DNA of 64,000 nt from Ignavibacteriota bacterium (GTDB lineage Bacteria > Bacteroidota > Ignavibacteria > Tepidaquicellales > Tepidaquicellaceae), in NCBI GenBank assembly GCA_016218085.1, contig JACREY010000015.1, positions 124,001-188,000 on the forward strand, given 5' to 3'. A model generated the notes under the pieces. It was given only the letters and a program-made list of their open reading frames with translations, did not search any database and was not told the DNA's origin. Made by a program: the position numbers and the translations under genes. Every line of letters starts with the position of its first letter. Positions within the stretch are counted from its first letter, which is position 1. This document shows positions 18,156 to 27,581 of the stretch, one piece after another.

Positions 18156-19895
18156 ATGAATAAAAAGAAAATATTATTATACACTTTATTTTTTCTTTCG
18201 GTAATCTGGGGATTCGATGTTACCCGGTTTGCAAAAAAAGCTGAATACGACTGGGTTTACGACAGGATGAAATCAATGACCCTGCGGGAAAAAATAGCGC
18301 AGATGGTGATTTCCTCTTCCGAAAGTTTCAGCAAAGATGAAAACTCCGCTGACTTCAAGCGGATAAAGGGTTTAATCGAAAGTGAAAAAATCGGCGGGCT
18401 GATTTTTATGAGGGGAAATTCGCTAATCGAGGCAGAGCTGATAAATAAATTCCAGGAATTTTCGGAAACTCCCCTGCTGATATCGCAGGACTTCGAGCGC
18501 GGCACGGGAATGCGCCTGAATGACGGCTCAATATTTCCCAATAATATGGGAATCGGCGCAACAAGGAATACCGAACTTGCATATAAGATGGGACTCGAGA
18601 TTGCGAGAGAATGCAGGGCGCTTGGCGTGCATCAGAATTACTCGCCTGTAATGGACGTGAATAACAATCCGAACAACCCAATTATAAACGTGCGCTCATT
18701 CGGAGAGGACCCGCAGATTGTGGCTGAGCTGGGCAATGCGATGATAAAAGGCCTGCAGGACGGCGGGATAATAGCTACTGCAAAGCATTTCCCCGGACAC
18801 GGTGATACCGACATAGACACTCACAGCGACCTGCCCGTAATTAAATTCGACAGGGACAGACTTAACAATATCGAGCTTGTTCCTTTCAGGGAAGCAATCA
18901 AATCCGGCGTTAAATCCGTAATGACAGCGCACATTTCCTTTCCCGCGTATGATAAGACTCCGAACATTCCTGCATCGCTGTCTAATAAAATAATCGGCGG
19001 ACTGCTTTCGGATGAACTCGGATTTGGAGGGCTGAAGATTACCGATGCACTTAACATGGCAGGCGTTACAAAGCACTTCACAACATCACAGGTCGCCGTA
19101 ATGTGCGTGGAGGCAGGAATTGATTTGATCCTTATGCCCCAGGGAGAAAAGACAACAATTGACGCAATTGAAAAAGCTGTATTGAAAGGTCAGATAAGCG
19201 AATCAAGAATCGATGCATCGGTGAATAAAATTCTTGAAGCAAAAAAATGGGCAGGGCTGAACGAAAATAAATATACGGATTTAATGAAAGTTTCCGAAAC
19301 TATAAATTCAGAAGATGCAAAAAAACTTTCCCAGCTTATTGCGGATGAATCAATAACTCTCGTAAAAAACTCAGGCGGGAATCTTCCATTCGGAAGACGG
19401 ATGGGAAAGAAAAAAGAATCATGCCTTATTGTTTCGCTGAACAACGGAAATGAAAAAGCAAACTCGGATTTTTTTCTGGAAAAATTTTCGGACAGGGGTT
19501 CGGGATTGTTCACGGAACTGCACAGTTACGATATAATGGGAGATGTTAAAAATGCATCAGCCATAATAGAGGATGCAAAGAATTACACATACATAGTAAT
19601 TCCCGTTTACGCAAAAGTAAAAATGAAATCAGGAACGGTGGGACTTCCCTCCTCACAGGTTGAGTTGATTAAAAAATTAACCGAAAACGGAAATACAGTG
19701 TGCGTGATATCATTCGGTAATCCTTACCTGCTGAAGGGTTTCAGGGAAATAGACAGTTACATCTGCGCCTACGGCGACTGTGAAACTGTAATAAATGCAA
19801 CAGTAAAGTGCATGTTCGGAGATGTTGAATTCAAAGGGAAACTACCCGTTACAATAAGCGAAGAATACAAATTCGGAGACGGATTAAAAAACTGA
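18156..19895 (+). CDS. GH3 beta-N-acetylhexosaminidase (NagZ-like, two-domain)
   Basis: Removes N-acetylglucosamine from peptidoglycan fragments or related glycans. The TIM barrel holds the NagZ signature K-H-F-P-G-H-G-D-T-D-I-D-T-H at 210-223, with the Asp221-His223 dyad of this subfamily, and the nucleophile Asp297 in K-I-T-D-A-L-N-M. After about residue 370 a second alpha/beta domain follows, as in the two-domain Bacillus NagZ rather than the one-domain E. coli enzyme. The first 20 residues form a signal or anchor segment without a clear cleavage site, so the enzyme is probably periplasmic. It is two bases from both slipin and pdxH. Confidence 0.9.
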   Translation: MNKKKILLYTLFFLSVIWGFDVTRFAKKAEYDWVYDRMKSMTLREKIAQMVISSSESFSKDENSADFKRIKGLIESEKIGGLIFMRGNSLIEAELINKFQEFSETPLLISQDFERGTGMRLNDGSIFPNNMGIGATRNTELAYKMGLEIARECRALGVHQNYSPVMDVNNNPNNPIINVRSFGEDPQIVAELGNAMIKGLQDGGIIATAKHFPGHGDTDIDTHSDLPVIKFDRDRLNNIELVPFREAIKSGVKSVMTAHISFPAYDKTPNIPASLSNKIIGGLLSDELGFGGLKITDALNMAGVTKHFTTSQVAVMCVEAGIDLILMPQGEKTTIDAIEKAVLKGQISESRIDASVNKILEAKKWAGLNENKYTDLMKVSETINSEDAKKLSQLIADESITLVKNSGGNLPFGRRMGKKKESCLIVSLNNGNEKANSDFFLEKFSDRGSGLFTELHSYDIMGDVKNASAIIEDAKNYTYIVIPVYAKVKMKSGTVGLPSSQVELIKKLTENGNTVCVISFGNPYLLKGFREIDSYICAYGDCETVINATVKCMFGDVEFKGKLPVTISEEYKFGDGLKN

Positions 19896-19896
19896 T

Positions 19897-20544
19897 ATGA
19901 TTGAAAAAAGAATAATACAGGACTTAAGAAAAAACTACAAACTGAAATCGCTCGACCAGAAGGAAGTTGACACAAATCCTTTCGAGCAGTTTTCCATTTG
20001 GTTTGAGGAAGCGATGAAGTCGGAGCTTCCCGAGCCGAATTCGATGATACTGGCAACTGCCACAAAGGACGGAAAGCCATCTGCAAGGGCATTGCTGCTG
20101 AAAGGATTCGACGAGAAAGGATTTATATTTTACACGAATTACGAAAGCCGCAAAGGTAGAGAACTCGAAGAGAATAATAACGCTTCGATGCTTTTTTTCT
20201 GGGTAGAGCTGGAGCGCCAGATTAGATTAGAGGGAAAGGTAAGCAAGATAACACCTCCGGAATCGAAAAAATATTTTGATACCAGACCATACAAGAGCAG
20301 GATAGGCGCCTGGGCTTCGAATCAAAGCACTGTAATAGAAAACAGGTTTTACATTGTAAAAAAATTTTTGAAATACTTTGCAAAATTCCACAGCAGGGAT
20401 ATTCCACTCCCTCCTTACTGGGGAGGATATATTCTTGTACCCGAAAGTTTTGAATTCTGGCAGGGCAGGACAAACCGCCTGCACGACAGAGTAAGATACA
20501 GGCTCGAAGGTGAAAAGTGGATTATTGAAAGATTATCACCTTAA
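19897..20544 (+). CDS. pdxH: pyridoxamine 5'-phosphate oxidase
   Basis: FMN enzyme that oxidises pyridoxamine- or pyridoxine-5'-phosphate to the cofactor PLP. Recognised by S-A-R-A-L-L-L-K-G-F, F-Y-T-N-Y-E-S-R-K-G, the R-P-Y-K-S-R-I-G-A-W-A-S-N-Q-S segment and the C-terminal signature P-P-Y-W-G-G-Y near F-E-F-W-Q-G-R-T-N-R-L-H-D-R. Length 215 is standard. Two bases after the GH3 gene, so part of the slipin run. The window holds three PLP enzymes of other pathways, but nothing ties them to this gene directly. Confidence 0.96.
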   Translation: MIEKRIIQDLRKNYKLKSLDQKEVDTNPFEQFSIWFEEAMKSELPEPNSMILATATKDGKPSARALLLKGFDEKGFIFYTNYESRKGRELEENNNASMLFFWVELERQIRLEGKVSKITPPESKKYFDTRPYKSRIGAWASNQSTVIENRFYIVKKFLKYFAKFHSRDIPLPPYWGGYILVPESFEFWQGRTNRLHDRVRYRLEGEKWIIERLSP

Positions 20545-20554
20545 AAACCCGAAT

Positions 20555-21142
20555 ATGAAAAAAGCATTACTTTTAGCATTTATTTTAGTATCAAATTTTG
20601 CGCTTGCGCAGTTCGATTTTAAAAACCCCACTGCGCTATCAGTGAATACCGGATTTTTCTTTCCGTATTCTTCCGAAGTTTTCAAGACAGGTGTGAATAT
20701 AGGAGCGGACATTCAGCACAAGCTTGACCCGATATATATTTACCTTTCACTGGTTTATAATAATTCGGCAAGGAAGACAAACGTACCAAACGAATATTAC
20801 GAAAACACATCAGGAACAAGCATAACTGAAATAACCGGCGGCGGCAGGCTTTATATTGGCGAGAACAAATTTAAATACCTGGTCGATTTCGGAATCGGAT
20901 TTTACTTTGAGAAGAAAGGCTCTTACCGAATGAGGCAGGGAGGAATTATGACTGAATACCCATCCGAAAATAATACAACTTTCGGCGGCAGTTTCGGGAT
21001 AGGTGCGGAGTATCCTATCAATAGCGATTTTGAATTTGTGGCTAAGCTTAAATATCATCTGTATTTCGGAGTAGGCAATGATCCGTTTTTAAATCCGTAT
21101 TTTGCGCTGACAGGCGGGATAAAGTATAATATAAAATTTTAA
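20555..21142 (+). CDS. small outer-membrane beta-barrel protein
   Basis: Unknown function. The ATG at 20555 begins a clear signal peptide (M-K-K-A-L-L-L-A-F ... A-L-A-Q, about 19 residues); an in-frame start at 20510 overlaps pdxH and only adds a non-leader stretch. The mature 176 residues alternate polar and aromatic residues with many G-G and F-G-I-G turns and end in I-K-F, as outer-membrane beta-barrels do. It begins 10 bases after pdxH and closes the run at a strong hairpin. Assigned as an outer-membrane protein from pattern only. Confidence 0.8.
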   Translation: MKKALLLAFILVSNFALAQFDFKNPTALSVNTGFFFPYSSEVFKTGVNIGADIQHKLDPIYIYLSLVYNNSARKTNVPNEYYENTSGTSITEITGGGRLYIGENKFKYLVDFGIGFYFEKKGSYRMRQGGIMTEYPSENNTTFGGSFGIGAEYPINSDFEFVAKLKYHLYFGVGNDPFLNPYFALTGGIKYNIKF

Positions 21143-21146
21143 AATC

Positions 21147-21174
21147 AGGGGGATGCATTTCATCCCCCTTTTTA
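21147..21174. terminator. terminator between convergent genes
   Basis: A perfect 9-bp stem, AGGGGGATG with CATCCCCCT (21147-21155 and 21161-21169), with a 5-base loop runs into TTTTTATTTT on the plus strand. It ends the slipin-pdxH run. The minus-strand side is A-rich too, so it may also serve the convergent DUF3078 gene. Confidence 0.85.
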
Positions 21175-21184
21175 TTTTCAAATC

Positions 21185-22042
21185 TTAAAACAACACATAG
21201 GAAAAACCAATCTGCAGTGCTTCCTTTACCTGTGTTTTCATCGACTGGGACTTTTCATAAATCACATTTACCCCAAAGTTAACACTGATGTAGTCGTTAA
21301 CCTTAGCTCCAATCAGGTTGTCGAAGTTTACATCCCAGACATCAATGCTGTTGAATCTGGAAAAGAGGCGGAGTCTCCCGGTGTACATCATATTTTTCAT
21401 AAATTCAAAATTGGTTTCGGTGACGGATTCAATACCAGAATCGAATTTAAATTTTTTAATTTCGGCAGGATTATCCGGGTCAGCAGAGTACCGGTTAAAT
21501 TTATTTGTAAAAACTTCCTGGAAGCCTATACCGAGTCTTGTTGAGATATATTTCTGCGCATAAATAAATCCAAGAGACTGAGTAAGATAACCGGGGTCAA
21601 AGAAGGCAACTATCTGTGTTGCGGGATTTGTTTTATAATCGAATCCGTTTGCTAATGATGTTCTTACTTCGTTGCTTGCATAAGGATTCAGTTTCCAACC
21701 AAGTTTCTTTATAACAACAGTTTCAAATCTTAATTCGTTATCGGTAGTAAAATAGTTGTCATTTGTCTTTGCCCGTCCGTAGGCAATTTTCAGCTTATTG
21801 GAAACATCCCATTGCTTGTGGATATAGTACACGCCGAAATTTCCGAGACTTGCAAAAGACATAGAATTATCACCGCCCTGAGTCCAGTTGCTAAAGGACA
21901 TCTGGCTGAGATTAAGCGATACAGTTCCGCGGGGATTCCAGCCGGGTTTCATAGAAGTATCTATCTGCGAAAAAGCATTAGTACAAACAAGAAGAACAAG
22001 CAGTAAAGTCGAAACCTGCATTAAGAAGTAATTCTTTTTCAT
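21185..22042 (-). CDS. DUF3078 outer-membrane family protein
   Basis: Member of a Bacteroidota family of exported proteins of unknown function (DUF3078). A signal peptide ends near residue 25 at N-A-F-S-Q. The family core W-T-Q-G-G-D-N-S and the following pattern of alternating aromatic residues (S-N-K-L-K-I-A-Y-G, N-D-N-Y-F-T-T-D-N-E-L) are present, and the C-terminus ends in Y-V-L-F, all suggesting a beta-barrel in the outer membrane. 285 residues. Single-gene unit, convergent with the outer-membrane protein at 20555. Confidence 0.85.
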   Translation of the reverse strand: MKKNYFLMQVSTLLLVLLVCTNAFSQIDTSMKPGWNPRGTVSLNLSQMSFSNWTQGGDNSMSFASLGNFGVYYIHKQWDVSNKLKIAYGRAKTNDNYFTTDNELRFETVVIKKLGWKLNPYASNEVRTSLANGFDYKTNPATQIVAFFDPGYLTQSLGFIYAQKYISTRLGIGFQEVFTNKFNRYSADPDNPAEIKKFKFDSGIESVTETNFEFMKNMMYTGRLRLFSRFNSIDVWDVNFDNLIGAKVNDYISVNFGVNVIYEKSQSMKTQVKEALQIGFSYVLF

Positions 22043-22114
22043 ATAGTTTGGTTTATATAATTAATGAATTTAATTTTACATTAATCCTTATTAATTTAAA
22101 AGAAATTTTAAGAA

Positions 22115-22525
22115 ATGCCAACAATAAAAACAATATACAAAGGCGATTTAAGAACTGTTGCAACTCACCTGCAGTCAGGCGAACAGATAATCACAGACGC
22201 ACCCACAGATAACTGCGGAAAGGGCGAGTTCTTTTCCCCTACTGACATGGCAGCTGCGGCACTTGGTTCCTGCATGCTGACCATAATCGGAATAGCGGCA
22301 AACAATCATAAATTCAGCATCGACAACACGGAATTAGAAATAACAAAAATAATGGGAACCGAGCCGAGGAGGATTGTTGAAATAGTTCTCGAGTTCAGTT
22401 TTCCGAAAAACAATTATTCTGACAAGGAGAAAAAGATAATACAGCAATGTACGGTGAACTGTCCTGTCGGAAAGAGTCTTCATCCCGACCTGAAGCAGAC
22501 AATAAAGCTGAATTTTAATACATAA
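22115..22525 (+). CDS. OsmC family protein
   Basis: OsmC/Ohr-type thiol protein, a family that reduces organic hydroperoxides. Cys53 in L-G-S-C-M-L and Cys116 in V-N-C-P-V-G-K-S-L occupy the two family cysteine positions; an extra Cys112 is close by. The S-P-T-D-M-A-A-A-A-L-G motif is typical. 136 residues, full length. The gene overlaps the end of the convergent acyltransferase gene by 11 bases. Which OsmC subgroup it belongs to, and so whether it acts on peroxides, is not settled by sequence. Confidence 0.9.
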   Translation: MPTIKTIYKGDLRTVATHLQSGEQIITDAPTDNCGKGEFFSPTDMAAAALGSCMLTIIGIAANNHKFSIDNTELEITKIMGTEPRRIVEIVLEFSFPKNNYSDKEKKIIQQCTVNCPVGKSLHPDLKQTIKLNFNT

Positions 22526-23642
22526 TTTTTTTCTCGAAACATCTTCTTCTTTTATGCAGTCGGGAGTCATAATATTTCCAGTGACCCTGAACCTGCACAT
22601 TTGTTTCAAGCTCTATATTCGATTCGGCTGATATTATTTTATTTTTTATGCAGGCTTTTGTCAGTTCCGTCATAAGAAGTGCATCGGCACCTTTGCCCTG
22701 TAGGTCAGGCCTGACTGCACCGAGATAAAGGTCAACATATTTATTCTTTTTAAGAGCTCTGAGCAGGTGAATAAATCCAAAAGGAAAAAGTTTTCCTTTG
22801 CTTTTTTGAAGCGCTTTTGTTAGTGAAGGCATACCAATCACAAATCCCGCAACTTCATTTTTATCGTCCACTAGAATTTTAATAAAATCAGGAGATACAA
22901 ATCCGAAATACTGTTTTATATATCTCTGTATCTGCTTGTCGGTCAGCTCAACAAATCCGAAAAGGTTTTTATAGGCATCATTGATTACTTTAAATATTCC
23001 AGGCCCGTAGGGAAGAAGTTCTTTTCTGTTTTTCGCTTCGACTACTCTGATATTGAACTTATTTTTAACAATTGCCGCTATTCTTTCAGCTTTATCGGGA
23101 ATTGCGTCAGGCACTTTAATCTCGAACTCCACCCAGTCAGCTTCTTTTTCGAACCCCAATTTTTCAAGGTGCCGGGGATAATACTGATAATTATAGATAG
23201 TTGACATAGTGCCGATTTCATTAAATCCTTCAATCAGCATTCCTTCATAGTCGAAATCGGTGAATCCGAGAGGACCGTGTATATATTCGAGTTTTTTTTC
23301 TTTAGCCCACCGAATTACCGTATCAATAAGATTTTTCGAAACTTCTTCATCATCAATAAAGTCAATCCATCCGAAGCGGACTGCTTTCTTTCCCCATTTA
23401 TCTATGAATTTATTGTTTATGATGCCCGCTATTCTTCCGGAAATTTCATTGTCCTTATATGCAAGCCACATTCTGCATTCGCAGTATTCAAAGGCCGGGT
23501 TTTTATCGGAAGAGAGAGTCTGCAATTCATCCATAATAATCGGTGGCACCCATTGACTACAGTTTTTGTAAAGTTTATATGGGAACTTTACGAATTTTCT
23601 TAAATCACTTTTGTTCTTTACTTCCTTAATTAATACTTTCAA
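22515..23642 (-). CDS. GNAT-like acyltransferase, YghO-type
   Basis: A 375-residue protein of the family that includes E. coli YghO, usually annotated as N-acetyltransferase. The N-terminal F-V-K-F-P-Y-K-L-Y-K segment, W-V-P-P, G-R-I-A-G-I-I-N, and H-G-P-L-G-F-T-D-F-D-Y-E-G-M-L-I-E-G-F are characteristic. The C-terminal half has a GNAT-like acetyl-CoA loop (V-R-P-D-L-Q-G-K-G-A-D-A-L-L-M). Substrate unknown. No signal peptide or membrane segment. Its end overlaps osmC's end by 11 bases. Confidence 0.8.
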   Translation of the reverse strand: MKVLIKEVKNKSDLRKFVKFPYKLYKNCSQWVPPIIMDELQTLSSDKNPAFEYCECRMWLAYKDNEISGRIAGIINNKFIDKWGKKAVRFGWIDFIDDEEVSKNLIDTVIRWAKEKKLEYIHGPLGFTDFDYEGMLIEGFNEIGTMSTIYNYQYYPRHLEKLGFEKEADWVEFEIKVPDAIPDKAERIAAIVKNKFNIRVVEAKNRKELLPYGPGIFKVINDAYKNLFGFVELTDKQIQRYIKQYFGFVSPDFIKILVDDKNEVAGFVIGMPSLTKALQKSKGKLFPFGFIHLLRALKKNKYVDLYLGAVRPDLQGKGADALLMTELTKACIKNKIISAESNIELETNVQVQGHWKYYDSRLHKRRRCFEKKIMY

Positions 23643-23737
23643 AATATTTTCTGTAAATTGTTAATACGTACCATAGAATTTAACAATTTATTTAAAATAA
23701 TTAAACATAATTGAAGATATAAAAGTAAAATTTTTCT

Positions 23738-26700
23738 TTATTTTTGCCCGTTTTCTTTTGGAAATGTCAGGATGAAGGAAGTGCCTTTTCCGGGTTCGCT
23801 TTCGACAGTTATGATTCCATTGTGCAAATCGACCATTTCCTTGATTAAAATCAATCCCAGTCCTGTGCCTCTTTCCTGCGCAGTACCTTTGGTGGATATG
23901 CTTTCATTAAGCTTAAAAAGTTTATCTATTACTGATTTGTCCATTCCGATTCCGTTATCTGCAACACATATCTCCACGCTTCCGTTCTTTTCAAAGGCCG
24001 ATACTTTTACATTTCCTCCCGGATTTGTGTATTTAATTGCATTTGAAATGAGATTATGCATAATTGTTCTGAACATATTCCTGTCTGCATCCATTTGCAG
24101 ATTCATTTTTATATCAAAATCGATTTGAATGCTTTTCGTATGAAAATTTGCTTCGAATGTATCGAGAATATTTTTAATTTCCAGATACAAATCTATTCTC
24201 TGCTCCTTGAATGTCATCCTTTTTGTCTGAAGCTGTGCCCAGTTCAGAAGATTTTCGAGCAGATTAAAAGTATTTTTAATGCTCTTGTGCAGGTTTTCGG
24301 AATATTCCCTGATTCTTTCCTTTGGAAGTTCGTCAAGTTCGTTTTTCAGAAGTTCGGAATACCCAAGAAGTCCTACGAACGGGCTTTTCAGGTCGTGAGC
24401 AATAATTGAGAAGAATTTATCTTTTGAAGCATTAAGCTCCTTAAGCTGTTCGTTTACAATTCTCAGTTTATCCGTTCTTTCCCTGACTTTTTCTTCCAGA
24501 AATGCCTGAGTATTTCGTAATTCCTTTTCGGTTTCACTGAGTTTTGCCGTTCTAATCCGAACTTTGTTTTCAAGATTTATATAATATATTCGGGTAAGAT
24601 AGAGCTTGTACACCATATAAACCAGAAACGCAAAAACGGCAAATACCATAATCAGGAACCACCATTTTCTGTAATATGGCTTATCAATTGTAATCAGGGC
24701 GGAAGAGTGCATTTCGCTCCATTCGCCTGAAATATTTTTTACCGAAACAAGGAGCCGGTATTCACCGGGTTTTAAATTTGTATATCTGATTTTATCGATA
24801 GACTGCTGAGTCACTTCGTACCAATCCGCATCGAATCCTTCAAGTTTAATTTTATATTTTAAGAATTGCTCATTATAATAAGAAATACCTCTGAAATTAA
24901 AAGTAAGAGATTTTATATCGCTTTTGATTTTAAAATCATTCAAGAGGGAATGTTTCTCGCCAAGGGGGTCCTCGGCGTTCAAGAATAATATTGTTGGAAC
25001 GGGAATTTTCAGATTATTATATTCAGGACGGAAACAGGAAAGTCCGGATTCAGTACCAACCCAAATATCTCCGGATTCACTTACGCACAAAGCTGACCTG
25101 TTTACTTCTGTACCTGAGAGCCCGTTCGCCTTGACAAAAGTCCTTATTTTCTTGATTCCATTCCATTCAATTATACCGTCATTTGTTCCAAACCAGTAAT
25201 TTCCGTTTTTTTCCTGAATGATTGAGTAAACCGGTTTACTTATAGAGAAATCATTGTAACTGAACTTTACGAATTCATCATTTATTAATTCGTAAAGTCC
25301 GTCCTTTGTGCCGAGTAATATTTGTCCGTTATTGTTTTTATAGACAGAATAAATATCGTTGGCATAGGAATTATCCTTACATTTCAGATATTTTGGTTTA
25401 TTATCTCTAATTTTAACCAGAACTGTTGACGATGCCAGATAAATATCGTCATCATAAAAGAAAATCTTTCTGTAAAACTGATTTTCAACTTTAAATTTTT
25501 CCGGCTCGGTAAACCTGTCGCCGTATTTACAAAATATTCCGTTTTTTGTTGTAACCCATACTACTCCGTTTTTATCAACTGCAACGGAGCTGACATAGTT
25601 TGTTCCCGGTAATTTAGTCCAGCTGATATTACCGGCAATATCAACTTTACCCAGTCCGTTGTTTGAGCACGCAAACCAGATTGCACCATTCTTATCGGAA
25701 GAAATGTCAAGAGCCCTGATGTTACCGGGAAATTTGATGCTAATTCTCGGAAAATTAACTTTCTTTATATTGTCTTTGTTGAAAAACGATAAACCGTTAT
25801 TATGACCAAGAATCAGTTTTCCGGGTTTGTATTCATAAATAGCGGATACTTCGTCTTCAAGGAGGCCGTTATCTGTATTATAATTAACCAAATACAAATT
25901 GTTGAGTTTATCGATACCTCTGGGACCTACACGCCAGATATTTTCTTCCCTGTCTATAAAAATCGATGTACTGCCGTCGCTTTTGAAACCATTTTCATGT
26001 GAAAGGGGAAATATTTCTTTGGAAATTTTATTAAAATAAAATGTGTAATAATAATTCCCGAAATAAATCTGATTAATGTTATCGAAGCGTATAGACGGGA
26101 ATTCAAAATCGAATCCGTCCGGCAGTCTGAAATTTTCACTGACAATTATAAGTGAATTATTTTCTACATATCCTAACCAGGTTTTCCCGAGAACCCACAG
26201 TTTTTCTCCTGAAGGATTTTTCTTATCCGTTCCGAAAATTATAGGAGTATTATATTTTCCGTAAAAAATATCAGGGAAAGAATTATCGATTTTTCCTGAT
26301 TCAATTAAAGAAGCTCCGCTTTGAGTTGCTACCAGAAGTTTTTTATCGAACATGGAAATCGATATCACAATATTTCCGGATAATCCCCCGCTCGAATTTA
26401 TATTTTTCCAAACTCCCTCTTTGTAAATATAAACTCCATTAAAAGAACCGACATAAACTACGGGTTTTTCATTTTCATAATCAACGCATAAAGATGTAAC
26501 GGTGAAATCAAAATTCTCCTTTCTTTCTTCGGGAAGTTTTATTGTTGTCATGCTGTCACCGATAAAATAAACAAGTTGTTCGCACATATACTGCGGGACA
26601 GCCCATATTATTCCCTTTTCATCTGTAAAAAGTTTTCTGTAAGCAATATTTGGAAGGCTGTCTTTTTTACTTAGGTTTAACCAGTTTAATCCGTCATAAA

Positions 26701-26896
26701 CCGACAAACCCGCAGCGGTTGCAAACCACATTCTTCCATTATAATCCTGAGTTACGTCATAAATAAAACTTGTGGGCAGTCCGTTTTCTACGGAATAATT
26801 ATTAACAACATAGATCTGGCTGAAGGAATTTCCGGGAAACCTGAAACAGAAAAACAACATCAGCACAATGATTTTTTGTAATAACCTAAACTTCAA
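23738..26896 (-). CDS. propeller-sensor histidine kinase
   Basis: A 1052-residue membrane sensor kinase. Signal peptide, then a long periplasmic region with repeated regulator-propeller motifs such as G-R-M-W-F-A-T-A-A-G-L, G-V-V-W-V-T-T-K-N-G, G-N-Y-W-F-G-T-N-D-G and G-D-I-W-V-G-T-E-S-G. A Y_Y_Y domain (about 660-755), one membrane helix (about 762-782), a coiled coil, HisKA with His834 in I-I-A-H-D-L-K-S-P, and an ATPase domain with N-L-I-S-N-A, D-N-G-I-G-M and G-T-G-L-G-L follow. Unlike the hybrid systems of many Bacteroidetes it has no receiver or AraC domain, and no response regulator is next to it. The signal sensed is unknown. Confidence 0.93.
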   Translation of the reverse strand: MKFRLLQKIIVLMLFFCFRFPGNSFSQIYVVNNYSVENGLPTSFIYDVTQDYNGRMWFATAAGLSVYDGLNWLNLSKKDSLPNIAYRKLFTDEKGIIWAVPQYMCEQLVYFIGDSMTTIKLPEERKENFDFTVTSLCVDYENEKPVVYVGSFNGVYIYKEGVWKNINSSGGLSGNIVISISMFDKKLLVATQSGASLIESGKIDNSFPDIFYGKYNTPIIFGTDKKNPSGEKLWVLGKTWLGYVENNSLIIVSENFRLPDGFDFEFPSIRFDNINQIYFGNYYYTFYFNKISKEIFPLSHENGFKSDGSTSIFIDREENIWRVGPRGIDKLNNLYLVNYNTDNGLLEDEVSAIYEYKPGKLILGHNNGLSFFNKDNIKKVNFPRISIKFPGNIRALDISSDKNGAIWFACSNNGLGKVDIAGNISWTKLPGTNYVSSVAVDKNGVVWVTTKNGIFCKYGDRFTEPEKFKVENQFYRKIFFYDDDIYLASSTVLVKIRDNKPKYLKCKDNSYANDIYSVYKNNNGQILLGTKDGLYELINDEFVKFSYNDFSISKPVYSIIQEKNGNYWFGTNDGIIEWNGIKKIRTFVKANGLSGTEVNRSALCVSESGDIWVGTESGLSCFRPEYNNLKIPVPTILFLNAEDPLGEKHSLLNDFKIKSDIKSLTFNFRGISYYNEQFLKYKIKLEGFDADWYEVTQQSIDKIRYTNLKPGEYRLLVSVKNISGEWSEMHSSALITIDKPYYRKWWFLIMVFAVFAFLVYMVYKLYLTRIYYINLENKVRIRTAKLSETEKELRNTQAFLEEKVRERTDKLRIVNEQLKELNASKDKFFSIIAHDLKSPFVGLLGYSELLKNELDELPKERIREYSENLHKSIKNTFNLLENLLNWAQLQTKRMTFKEQRIDLYLEIKNILDTFEANFHTKSIQIDFDIKMNLQMDADRNMFRTIMHNLISNAIKYTNPGGNVKVSAFEKNGSVEICVADNGIGMDKSVIDKLFKLNESISTKGTAQERGTGLGLILIKEMVDLHNGIITVESEPGKGTSFILTFPKENGQK

Positions 26897-27043
26897 TTGT
26901 AATTGTTTTTTTCCTGGTCAATAAAATTTAAATCGTATATCAGATAGTAAGTCAGCAGCAAAATAAATACGATAGGAGTATATTATAGTCTCCTGACTAA
27001 ATATAGTAATAAATAATAATAAATGTAATATACTTATATTTTG

Positions 27044-27493
27044 CTACAAACCAAATTGTACTAAATGATGATTTGTGTGCTTCCATATAAGCATTCCCCA
27101 TTCACTCCTGGTTAAAGTACCGAAATACGGGTGTTTTCCCATAGCATCTGTTTGCGGGTCAAGCTGTGCAAATTTTCCGATATATTCTGTTAAAAGGCTT
27201 TTATTTGCGGTAAAATTTTCTGAACTGAAGGTCAGGAACTCTTTAGTGGTGGGTAATTCCTTTGTGAATACTTCACTTTCGAAAAGACGTCCTTTTACAA
27301 TTTTACCGATTTTAAGAAATTCTTCGTTGTATTCAGGTTCAATCTCATTAAATGCCAGCTTCAGACTTACAGAACAATGTTCCAGCATCCTGCTTGCATT
27401 CATCCTTCCCCAAGCCGGTTTTGAATCAGGTTTTAAATTATTTATTCTGGACAGCAGTTCATTTCTTTCTTTTTCATCTAATATGCTTTTCAT
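27044..27493 (-). CDS. DUF1569 (DinB-like) protein
   Basis: A 149-residue protein of the DUF1569 family, which has a DinB-like four-helix fold with metal-binding histidines. Visible: W-G-R-M-N-A-S-R-M-L-E-H-C, and the C-terminal W-K-H-T-N-H-H-L-V-Q-F-G motif. The start at 27493 (M-K-S-I-L-D-E) is chosen because family similarity starts there; the open frame extends 42 codons upstream without such similarity. Function unknown; cytoplasmic. Confidence 0.82.
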   Translation of the reverse strand: MKSILDEKERNELLSRINNLKPDSKPAWGRMNASRMLEHCSVSLKLAFNEIEPEYNEEFLKIGKIVKGRLFESEVFTKELPTTKEFLTFSSENFTANKSLLTEYIGKFAQLDPQTDAMGKHPYFGTLTRSEWGMLIWKHTNHHLVQFGL

Positions 27494-27581
27494 AAGTATT
27501 GTGATTTGTTTAATCAAAAATACTGCAAATGATAAAGATAAAAAATCAAATAATAAATCTCTGTTAAAAAAACCGTTTATC

